In this document: piece by piece, positions 1 to 6,673 of the stretch
Numbering within the stretch: position 1 is the stretch's first letter
How the letters are laid out: each line of letters opens with the position of its first letter
Assembly: GCA_937896505.1 (NCBI GenBank)
Contig: CALBNP010000029.1
Span: 1-32,140, forward strand
DNA from: an uncultured Bacteroidales bacterium
GTDB taxonomy: Bacteria; Bacteroidota; Bacteroidia; Bacteroidales; F082
Reading direction: 5' to 3'
DNA: 32,140 bases
Made by a program: the position numbers and the translations under genes
The notes under the pieces: generated by a model
The model's input: only the letters and a program-made list of their open reading frames with translations
What the model was told of the DNA's origin: nothing
The model's database searches: none

Positions 1-1
1 A

Positions 2-55
2 CAACAAACCGATTGGCCATATTAAATATGCACTACTTTAATTCCGCCAACGGGT
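2..55. repeat. Left copy of 54-bp terminal inverted repeat
   Basis: These 54 bases are the exact reverse complement of 32087-32140 at the other end of the window. The match stops abruptly at base 56. The repeat holds a small palindrome at 18-30 (CATATTAAATATG, odd centre). A length of 54 sits close to the fixed overlap length of a de Bruijn-graph assembler, so both ends probably run into the same repeated genomic sequence. An invertible segment or flanking mobile elements are the alternatives. Confidence 0.9.
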
Positions 56-84
56 ACTATTTTCAATAAAACAAAACAATAAAG

Positions 85-114
85 AATAAGGTTGACCCAT
101 GGGTCAACCTTATT
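85..114 (-). terminator. Rho-independent terminator after metG
   Basis: A perfect 30-bp palindrome (AATAAGGTTGACCC joined to its complement) starts 21 bases beyond the metG stop codon. On the minus strand it is followed by a T-rich run (CTTTATTGTTTTG). Stem plus T-rich tail in the reading direction of metG is the usual form of an intrinsic terminator. Confidence 0.8.
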
Positions 115-135
115 TGCGGGAGAAAACACCTTAAA

Positions 136-2199
136 TCATCCTACGCTGCAGCCTGGTGCGACCAAGTCGCTTGGGGTGAGCAACACGAGGCGTCCGTCTT
201 TGTCTTCAGCTGAGAGTATCATGCCTTCGCTGACTACGCCCTTCAGCTTGCGAGGCTCGAAGTTGGCCACAAAGCAAACTTGCTTGCCGACAAGCTTCTC
301 GAGTTCGGTGTAGTATTTGGCGATGCCGCTCACGATGGTGCGCTTCTTCATGCCGTCGTCGATGAGGAATTGCAGTAGTTTGTCGGCCTTCGGCACCTTA
401 CAACATTCGAGAATGGTTCCCACGCGCACATCAACCTTCATGTAGTCGTCGAAGCTGACGGTTTGCTTCACTGCGGCAGGTTTCCATGCATTCAGCTCGT
501 TGGCCTTCTTGATTTCCTCCAATTTCTTCAGTTGGGCTTCCACTACGCTGTCTTCAATCTTCTCGAACAGCAGTTCTGGCTTGTTGAGCATCTTGCCTTC
601 GGGCAGAAGGATGGTGTTTTCGGCATCGGCCCATTTCATGCCTTCCATTCCAATCATGGCTTGCAGCTTGTGTGCACTGAAAGGCAGGAATGGCTCGCTG
701 AGGATAGCCAGCTTGGCCACGATTTGCAACGACACGGCCATCACGGTCTTCACGCGTTCTGGGTCGGTCTTGATTTGCTTCCAAGGCTCGTTGTCAGTGA
801 GATATTTGTTGCCTAAACGGCCAAGGTTCATCAGTTCTTGCAAGGCTTCGCGGAACTTGTAATTCTCGATGAGCGTACCGATTTTCTTTGGATAGCCATT
901 CATCTCGTCGATGACGGCTTGGTCGGCTTCGGTGAGGTTGGCGACGGCTGGAACAGCACCTTCGTAGAACTTGTGTGTGAGCACCAAGATACGGTTGACG
1001 AAGTTGCCGAATATTGCCAGCAGTTCGTTGTTGTTGCGGTCTTGATAGTCTTTCCAAGTGAAGTTGTTGTCCTTGGTCTCAGGGGCGTTGGCAGTGAGCA
1101 CATAACGCAGCACATCTTGCTTGCCAGGGAACTCTTCGAGGTATTCGTGCAGCCAGATAGCCCAGTTGCGTGAGGTTGAAATTTTGTCGTTTTCGAGGTT
1201 GAGGAACTCGTTGGCGGGCACGTTTTCGGGAAGGATGTAGCCATCGCCGTAAGCTTTCAGCATGCATGGGAAGATGATGCAGTGGAACACGATGTTGTCC
1301 TTGCCGATGAAATGCACCATCTTAGTGTCTTGATCTTTCCACCAGCGTTCCCAGTTGTCACCAGTCTTTTCGCAAAGTTCCTTGGTGTTGGAGATGTAGC
1401 CAATAGGTGCATCAAACCAAACATAAAGGACTTTTCCGTCGGCACCTTCAACGGGGACGGGGACGCCCCAGTCCAAGTCGCGGGTGACGGCGCGAGGTTG
1501 CAAGCCGCTGTCGATCCAGCTTTTTACTTGGCCATACACGTTGGTCTTCCATTCCTTGTGGCCTTCGAGAATCCACTCGCGGAGCCAAGGCTCGTATTGG
1601 TCGAGAGGCAGATACCAATGCTTGGTAGGTTTCTTCACTAAGGCGGCACCGCTGAGTTGCGAATGCGGGTTGATGAGTTCGTCGGGACTTAACGAGCTGC
1701 CGCACTTCTCGCATTGGTCGCCATAGGCGCCTTCGGCACCGCATTTCGGGCAAGTGCCAACGATATATCTGTCGGACAGGAACTTCTGACGTTCAGGGTC
1801 GAAATATTGTTCGCTTTCCTTTTCTATAAATTTGCCATCGGCATGAAGCTTCTTGAAGAATTCGGCTGCCGTCTCGTGATGCATCGCCGACGAGGTGCGC
1901 GAATAGATGTCGTAGCTGATGCCCAGTTCCTCGAACGACTTCTTGATGATGCCATGATAGCGATCGACGATGTCCTGTGGTGTACAGCCTTCCTTTTCGG
2001 CCTTGATGGTGATCGGCACGCCGTGTTCATCGGAACCACCGACAAACAAGACTTCCTCCCCCTTCATTCGCAGGTAACGCACGTAAGTGTCGGCAGGGAT
2101 ATACACGCCGGCGAGGTGACCAATGTGAACCGGTCCGTTGGCATAGGGCAACGCGGTTGTTACCAAATAACGCTTGAATTGTTTATTTTCTGATTCCAT
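136..2199 (-). CDS. metG: Methionine--tRNA ligase
   Basis: Charges tRNA-Met with methionine in the cytosol; essential for translation. The 687-residue product has the class I signature HIGH at residues 25-28 (after LPYANGPV) and a KMSKS-equivalent KISTS near residue 340. A four-cysteine zinc knuckle (CPKCG...CEKCG) lies near residues 149-165. Past about residue 580 there is a C-terminal tRNA-binding OB-fold domain (VDVRVGTILEC, KLKGVVSEGMIL). The length matches the long, dimeric E. coli-type enzyme (about 677 residues) with the appended tRNA-binding domain. The ATG at 2199 lies 33 bases downstream of a TAnnTTTG box. The gene is monocistronic, ending in the palindromic terminator at 85-114. 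Confidence 0.97.
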   Translation of the reverse strand: MESENKQFKRYLVTTALPYANGPVHIGHLAGVYIPADTYVRYLRMKGEEVLFVGGSDEHGVPITIKAEKEGCTPQDIVDRYHGIIKKSFEELGISYDIYSRTSSAMHHETAAEFFKKLHADGKFIEKESEQYFDPERQKFLSDRYIVGTCPKCGAEGAYGDQCEKCGSSLSPDELINPHSQLSGAALVKKPTKHWYLPLDQYEPWLREWILEGHKEWKTNVYGQVKSWIDSGLQPRAVTRDLDWGVPVPVEGADGKVLYVWFDAPIGYISNTKELCEKTGDNWERWWKDQDTKMVHFIGKDNIVFHCIIFPCMLKAYGDGYILPENVPANEFLNLENDKISTSRNWAIWLHEYLEEFPGKQDVLRYVLTANAPETKDNNFTWKDYQDRNNNELLAIFGNFVNRILVLTHKFYEGAVPAVANLTEADQAVIDEMNGYPKKIGTLIENYKFREALQELMNLGRLGNKYLTDNEPWKQIKTDPERVKTVMAVSLQIVAKLAILSEPFLPFSAHKLQAMIGMEGMKWADAENTILLPEGKMLNKPELLFEKIEDSVVEAQLKKLEEIKKANELNAWKPAAVKQTVSFDDYMKVDVRVGTILECCKVPKADKLLQFLIDDGMKKRTIVSGIAKYYTELEKLVGKQVCFVANFEPRKLKGVVSEGMILSAEDKDGRLVLLTPSDLVAPGCSVG

Positions 2200-2232
2200 A
2201 TTGATGAGTATTTAAAAAAGATTTAGCGGCTG

Positions 2233-2240
2233 CAAAAATA
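2233..2240 (-). promoter_or_regulatory. -7 box of metG promoter
   Basis: TATTTTTG on the minus strand fits the Bacteroidota -7 consensus TAnnTTTG and lies 33 bases before the metG start. No clear TTTG -33 element is visible at the expected distance. Confidence 0.6.
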
Positions 2241-2259
2241 GTGATTTTTGTTTTTTGTT

Positions 2260-2427
2260 CCTTTCGTCTTGATACGAAATGAACCGAAAGGATCAAGGGC
2301 AAAAAAATCGGCCTTACGCACGGTCAGCCCAAGAACTTGATTTTCAAGCATCATGTCATAAATGCAGATACATGAAAATCAAGTCCTTGGGTAGCCCTTT
2401 GGGCGGGCGCTGCCCCGTTTTTTGCCC
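2260..2427. repeat. Structured intergenic element, nested inverted repeats
   Basis: Within the 374-bp gap between metG and the DUF1963 gene lie nested complementary arms. The inner pair, 2328-2346 and 2373-2391, is 19 bp with one mismatch around a 26-base loop. The outer pair, 2297-2311 (GGGCAAAAAAATCGG) and 2415-2427 (CCGTTTTTTGCCC), is near-perfect. A small hairpin GCCCTTTGGGC lies at 2394-2404. A further 7-bp dyad (CCTTTCG/CGAAAGG) sits at 2260-2291. No convincing ORF covers it. It could be a dispersed MITE-like or REP-like repeat, or a structured transcript end. The rest of the gap (2428-2573) holds only a short direct repeat ATAACGAAATG at 2486 and 2502. Confidence 0.55.
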
Positions 2428-2573
2428 CCTCCAACCGCACCCTTCACGGTGAAGATTTGTTATTCCCAGTTGGGGTCATTATTTTATAACGAAATGTATC
2501 TATAACGAAATGCTTCGGCTCCGCTCAGCGTTCCCCAAGTCCCACAGTCAAATAGTCCCACCCCCCCCAATCC

Positions 2574-3209
2574 TCAAAACGAATGCATGTAGCACTTGAC
2601 GCCATTCCAATAGCGGTTTCGGAGGTCGTCGGGCGAAATCATGAAGCAGACCATGCCGCAATCGACGAAACGCAAGTCCCAATCGTCGTTCTCATCAATT
2701 TGGAGCAGCGAAATCATGTCGTCGGGATATTGCTCGCGTATCTCTTCGTAATAAGGTTTGCCCAGCAAGTGGAAACTCTCGTTGGCATCGGCCGACAGTT
2801 CGAAGGTGATGGCTTCGGCAGGCATGTAGGCTGGTGTTCCGTCGTCATAGTTGATTTCGTAAGGATCTATGCTTTCGTAAGTTGGGCTGTAAAGCACCTT
2901 GAAGTTTGTCGGATTCCATTCGCCCATGCCAGGATAGACGAAAGCATCGAGATTGCCAAGGAAATAGTCGATGGCGGCGAAGAAATAAAGCATGCCATTG
3001 TGCGGAAGCAGGTTGTCCTTGTCGAAAGGAATGAGGTCTTCGCAACGAATCTGGCAGATGAAGGTCATGGGGTCGTCGTAGGCATCGCCGTCATCGTCAA
3101 CGGGGACGGTTGGGAAAGGCATACCCATGGGCAAGTCGGGAGCACCCCACCATTTGCTGCGACCCGTAAGGTCGGCATCGGTTTTCTGGAAGTTGAGTTT
3201 TATGGCCAT
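2574..3209 (-). CDS. DUF1963 (YwqG-like) protein
   Basis: Predicted cytosolic protein of 211 residues resembling the DUF1963/YwqG family, whose function is unknown. Family-like features are the N-terminal SKWWGAPDLPMGMPFP segment (a 'GG.P.LP...WP' equivalent), PMTFICQIRCEDL, then GMLYFFAAIDYF. The C-terminal half ends in DWDLRFVDCGMVCFMI and a short basic tail. It is rich in Asp, Tyr and Trp and has no signal peptide. I chose the ATG at 3209: a TAnnTTTG box at 3229-3236 would start transcription near 3225, which excludes the upstream in-frame TTG at 3272. The gene is divergent from the unknown gene at 3323 and stands alone. Confidence 0.75.
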   Translation of the reverse strand: MAIKLNFQKTDADLTGRSKWWGAPDLPMGMPFPTVPVDDDGDAYDDPMTFICQIRCEDLIPFDKDNLLPHNGMLYFFAAIDYFLGNLDAFVYPGMGEWNPTNFKVLYSPTYESIDPYEINYDDGTPAYMPAEAITFELSADANESFHLLGKPYYEEIREQYPDDMISLLQIDENDDWDLRFVDCGMVCFMISPDDLRNRYWNGVKCYMHSF

Positions 3210-3228
3210 TGCGTGAATTGATTTTGCG

Positions 3229-3236
3229 CAAAAGTA
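3229..3236 (-). promoter_or_regulatory. -7 box of DUF1963 gene promoter
   Basis: TACTTTTG on the minus strand matches TAnnTTTG, 19 bases before the chosen ATG at 3209. It supports the shorter start. Confidence 0.6.
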
Positions 3237-3298
3237 GGATATTTTTTTCACTAAAGCATATTTACCGCGCAATTGATTTTCGAATCACGAAAAAATTG

Positions 3299-3306
3299 TA
3301 TTTTTG
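3299..3306 (+). promoter_or_regulatory. -7 box of the 3323-5430 transcription unit
   Basis: TATTTTTG matches TAnnTTTG and sits 16 bases before the ATG at 3323, giving a leader of only about a dozen bases. A TTGA at 3273 could act as a loosely spaced -33 element. Together with the box at 3229-3236 this makes a compact divergent promoter pair. Confidence 0.6.
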
Positions 3307-3322
3307 CTCCAAATCTAATGAC

Positions 3323-4915
3323 ATGACCAGTAACAACTGCTGCTCTGACGAGCACAAAGGACTTCGCTACAATGGCTTCTCGATGGTCTTCATGCAAACC
3401 TTCGTGACCCCATATGCCTTCGTTTTCTCTCCCGAAAAGGCTTTGGCGACAGGACTTTTCGAGCCTATCGAAAATGACATCGACGAGCAAATTTTCGTGC
3501 TTCCGAAAAACCAAAAGAATATCGTACGATACAAACTGCATGGTTTTCATGTAAATATCCGCATCAATAAACCTTATCCCGTGCATCTTGAAGGCGATTT
3601 ATTCGTTGAAATGTCGTTATTCTTCAACAAAACCATTTCGTTGACCTACCGATTAGTGAATGATGGGAAGGCCGTGAAATGCGAACAACTACTCACCACC
3701 GACCACCTCATCACCTTGGCGGCGCTTAATATGGGAGCGGAACATTGGAGCAAAAACGATGATAACAGCGACAACACCAACATCAACCTTGACCTAAAAG
3801 GCATTGATATCTCGCACCTTGAATTGAATGAAGACGGCAAGCCGATTGGTAAATCAGAGAGTTTTCAAACCATCGACCTGCAAGGCGAGACCAATACCTT
3901 CGAGATGGTGTGTGCACGCTATAAGAAGTTCATTCTCAACCATTGCCTTGCGAAAGAGAATGGTCGCAAACGCCTCAAGGCTAAGACTGAACCTATACGC
4001 GACCTGAATTATGTCATGGTCGATATCTGGGAAGACTTGCAGCACTACGACGGGAGTTTCCAAGACTTTGGCCTTGACGAAGCGGGCATCATTGGACATA
4101 TCCACGACTGCCATAAGAAAGAACTTGTCGGGCTGATGTCTTCCTACCCCGCCGAATGGCCTTACCGTACCGAAGAGTCATTTGAAGATGTCTGCGGAAT
4201 GAACATCGCTATCGACACTGATGACCTCGTGCTCGTCAACCAAAACATGTGTGTAGTACTAGGCACTTATGGCCTACGAAGCGCCGATGCCCCAACCGAT
4301 TGGGCAGAACACCTAGCAGAACGCTCGCACTATCATGTCTCGTGGCCCGAATATCTGCTCATTTTGGAAATGATTTTAGCCAAAAAATACACCATTGGTT
4401 ATGTCAACCAAAGGCTTGTAGAATTCACTTTAGACGATACGGGCAACATCGACCCACAAGAACTCATTGCAGCCAACTCACGTCTCAGCGTCGAGATGAC
4501 CCATTTGTTGCTGCAACTTGATGCCGTAAAATATTCCAAGTTCGTTTCACACAAAATCATGTTCGACCGCACTGTGAAACGCCTCGAACTGGATGAAGAC
4601 ATGGAAAAACTCGAGACCATCATGAACCGAGTCAACGATGCACTACACAACCTAAGCGAATACAAGTCGATGAAACAAAGCAACACGCTCAATGTGGTCT
4701 TGGGTTTGATTTCGGCCGTCTCACTGCTTGAAATCCTGTTTCAACCCATCGAGTTACCTTTCATCAGTTTAGCCACAAATGCTGAAGAATCAGCCCATGC
4801 TGCCAATGGACTCATCTGGTTCTCAGCTATTCTAATGATTTCAGCCTTAGTTTTATCGTTAGGTTTGATAGGAAAAAATCTCTTCAATTCCATTCTCAAA
4901 AGAAAAAGAAAATGA
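3323..4915 (+). CDS. Unknown protein with two C-terminal membrane helices
   Basis: I do not recognise a family with confidence. The 530-residue product is a large soluble N-terminal region followed by a helical stretch (roughly residues 380-460, with ELDEDMEKLETIMNRVNDAL). Two hydrophobic segments follow near the C-terminus (LNVVLGLISAVSLLEIL and GLIWFSAILMISALVLSLGL), and it ends in a basic tail, KRKRK. A cytosolic domain, a helical stalk and two terminal membrane segments recall CorA-like topology, but no GMN motif is visible. The start at 3323 is preferred over the TTG-type start at 3209 because the -7 box at 3299-3306 lies between them. It overlaps the following acetyltransferase gene by four bases (ATGA), so the two are translationally coupled. 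Confidence 0.6.
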   Translation: MTSNNCCSDEHKGLRYNGFSMVFMQTFVTPYAFVFSPEKALATGLFEPIENDIDEQIFVLPKNQKNIVRYKLHGFHVNIRINKPYPVHLEGDLFVEMSLFFNKTISLTYRLVNDGKAVKCEQLLTTDHLITLAALNMGAEHWSKNDDNSDNTNINLDLKGIDISHLELNEDGKPIGKSESFQTIDLQGETNTFEMVCARYKKFILNHCLAKENGRKRLKAKTEPIRDLNYVMVDIWEDLQHYDGSFQDFGLDEAGIIGHIHDCHKKELVGLMSSYPAEWPYRTEESFEDVCGMNIAIDTDDLVLVNQNMCVVLGTYGLRSADAPTDWAEHLAERSHYHVSWPEYLLILEMILAKKYTIGYVNQRLVEFTLDDTGNIDPQELIAANSRLSVEMTHLLLQLDAVKYSKFVSHKIMFDRTVKRLELDEDMEKLETIMNRVNDALHNLSEYKSMKQSNTLNVVLGLISAVSLLEILFQPIELPFISLATNAEESAHAANGLIWFSAILMISALVLSLGLIGKNLFNSILKRKRK

Positions 4916-5430
4916 ACTATTTCATCATAAGAAAAGCGATTTTGTCCGATGCAGAACTGCTTCAGCAAATCTTCGTCAATCATATTAATGCACACCCCGA
5001 ATACATCTCGCATGGTGAAATCCAGATGGGAGTAGGCTTGGCATCACATACTACTAATGGCAATTTTGTAGGGAAGCCTTCGGCCAATGCAGCCATCATG
5101 TGGCATAAATACATTACCGAAAAACTTTCTTCTGATGACGCTGCTGTATTTATAGCTGAAGACGGAAATGCAAAGTTGTTAGGTTTCAGTGTCATCGACA
5201 TTGAAGAAGATGGAGCCGACCCATTTGGTATGCTCTGCGACCTGCTTGTATTACCCGAAAGCCGCTCACATGGCATCGGAACCGCATTGATGCAACACGA
5301 TTTTGAATGGTTCCATCAAAAAGGCATACAGGACATTTACCTCGAATCAGGATGCAACAACCATAAAGCACACAGTTTTTTTGAACACCATGGTTTTAAA
5401 CATGTGTCAAATATCTACAAACTAAGTTAA
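4912..5430 (+). CDS. GNAT family N-acetyltransferase
   Basis: Predicted acetyl-CoA-dependent acyltransferase of 172 residues; the substrate cannot be told from sequence. The GNAT core is visible: beta-4 CDLLVLPE is followed by the acetyl-CoA pyrophosphate-binding loop SRSHGIGTALM (Q/R-x-x-G-x-G/A type). Beta-5/alpha-4 follow as DIYLESGCNNHKAHSFFEHHGF, where the conserved N-x-x-A-x-x-F-Y/F-x-x-x-G-F pattern is kept. Its start codon overlaps the stop of the membrane protein gene (ATGA), suggesting a shared transcript and perhaps a shared role. Its last four bases overlap the end of the convergent PP2C gene; no terminator separates the two. Confidence 0.88.
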   Translation: MNYFIIRKAILSDAELLQQIFVNHINAHPEYISHGEIQMGVGLASHTTNGNFVGKPSANAAIMWHKYITEKLSSDDAAVFIAEDGNAKLLGFSVIDIEEDGADPFGMLCDLLVLPESRSHGIGTALMQHDFEWFHQKGIQDIYLESGCNNHKAHSFFEHHGFKHVSNIYKLS

Positions 5431-6182
5431 TGTCTATCGAAGTTGATCACTTTAGCGCAAATCACGCTAATGTTGTCGGCACCGCCATTGCGGCAAGCGA
5501 GGTCGTAAAGGTCAGTAGCGCGTTGTTGGCTTTGCGACAGGACGGATTCAATTTCCTCGTCAGTGGCCATGTCGGTAAGGCCATCGGAACAAATAAGTAA
5601 TTGGTCGCCAACGCGAAGACGGTCGGTGATGTCAATCAAAGTCAAAGTGCCATTGCTGCCGCCACCGATGCAATTCACCAGATATTTGCTGTCGTTGGGA
5701 TTGCCCGAAAGACCGCGTTCCGTTTCGTCGATGGTGAGTTGCCGCAAAGTGCCGTTGCGGAAACGGTAGGTGCGGCTGTCGCCTGCATTCAGTACATATA
5801 TCTTGCCTTTCAGCCACACCACACCTGTCAGCGTGCAACCCATCGGACGAATCTGTCCTTCTTCTAAAGCTTGATTGTTCATGAAACGACTGAATGCCAA
5901 AACGCTATCGCAAATTTTCTTCTCAAAATCCTTTTCGCTGAAATCATTTACGGAAAAGAAATCCTTGAGATGTTCAAGCAGCATTTGACTAGCGCGTTCG
6001 CCGTATTCGTGGCCGCCCATGCCATCGGCAAGGAGCAGATAAAGACAAGAATCGTTGCCAAACTCAACGGGCAAAGCCATATTGTCGTCGCGCAGCAAGA
6101 TGCCACTTACCGAAATCATGTCTTCGTTGTTGTCACGCTTCAAGCCTTTTCCGCTAATGGCTTCAATTTCCAACTTCGTCAT
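5427..6182 (-). CDS. PP2C-family Ser/Thr protein phosphatase
   Basis: Metal-dependent phosphatase expected to reverse Ser/Thr phosphorylation by the kinase encoded at 9146-11707. The 251-residue product has all the usual PP2C motifs: RDNNED at residues 16-21, the metal-binding DGMGG at 53-57, GCTLTG, AGDSR, CSDGLTD and the C-terminal GGADNIS. There is no membrane segment or extra domain, so it is a stand-alone cytosolic catalytic domain of the bacterial PrpC/Stp size. The ATG overlaps the FHA gene stop by four bases (ATGA). It is the last gene of the large minus-strand cluster. Confidence 0.94.
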   Translation of the reverse strand: MTKLEIEAISGKGLKRDNNEDMISVSGILLRDDNMALPVEFGNDSCLYLLLADGMGGHEYGERASQMLLEHLKDFFSVNDFSEKDFEKKICDSVLAFSRFMNNQALEEGQIRPMGCTLTGVVWLKGKIYVLNAGDSRTYRFRNGTLRQLTIDETERGLSGNPNDSKYLVNCIGGGSNGTLTLIDITDRLRVGDQLLICSDGLTDMATDEEIESVLSQSQQRATDLYDLACRNGGADNISVICAKVINFDRH

Positions 6183-6673
6183 TTCAGTATAAGATGTGTG
6201 GTTGCTATTTTCAGATTATCACCAACATGCAGGTCAACCCAAGTATTGGGGGTCAGCTTCACGCCATTGACGAAAGTTCCGTTGTGGCTACCCAAATCGC
6301 GGATTTGCCATTGCCCGTCAAGGCAGCGCAACTCACCGTGAGTGCCTGAAATGTAGATGGAACTGCCAAATTCGGGGTAGATGCCCGTAGTGCGGCCAAA
6401 AATACCTTCTTTCAATTTCAGGTTAAAGCCATCGCCCGCCATGGTCATTTCATGTATCGGATTTGCAGTTTGCTGTTCTTTAGGCTCAGGTTTGGATTCT
6501 ATTCCACCAACATTGAAAAATGCTTCAGCCGAAATCAAATCGGCACCGCAAGCCGGGCATTCCGTCCCTCTTTTCGGCTGGCTACATTCGGGGCAAAAAC
6601 GCAGTTCCTTTCCGCATTGGTCGCAGTAGCGGCTGTCATCGTCAATCATTGCTTTGCAAAACGGACACTTCAT
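6179..6673 (-). CDS. Zinc-ribbon plus FHA domain protein
   Basis: Likely phosphothreonine-binding adaptor of about 164 residues. The N-terminus carries a double zinc ribbon (CPFC...CDQCG and CPEC...CPACG). A polar linker follows, then a C-terminal FHA domain from about residue 85. The FHA signature residues are present: GR in IFGRTTG, the S-x-x-H of SGTHGEL, and SHNGTFVNG. Family knowledge says FHA domains read phosphothreonine, so the partner is probably the neighbouring kinase or one of its substrates. The first possible codon is a GTG at 6676. I prefer the ATG at 6673, whose A is the last base of the AAA+ gene stop (TGATG), giving tight coupling. It sits directly between the AAA+ and PP2C genes. 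Confidence 0.9.
   Translation of the reverse strand: MKCPFCKAMIDDDSRYCDQCGKELRFCPECSQPKRGTECPACGADLISAEAFFNVGGIESKPEPKEQQTANPIHEMTMAGDGFNLKLKEGIFGRTTGIYPEFGSSIYISGTHGELRCLDGQWQIRDLGSHNGTFVNGVKLTPNTWVDLHVGDNLKIATTHLILK

Noticed and set aside
92..313. Small plus-strand frame at the left end
   Set aside because: It starts inside the palindromic terminator and runs antisense to the conserved C-terminal domain of metG.
2200..2573. tRNA or known riboswitch in the metG upstream gap
   Set aside because: No cloverleaf, T-box or SAM-riboswitch core could be recognised; only nested inverted repeats are visible.
3210..3322. Longer starts for the DUF1963 gene (3272) and the unknown gene (3209)
   Set aside because: Both would begin upstream of their own -7 boxes, use TTG-type starts or lack conserved residues. 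The ATG starts at 3209 (minus) and 3323 (plus) fit the promoters.
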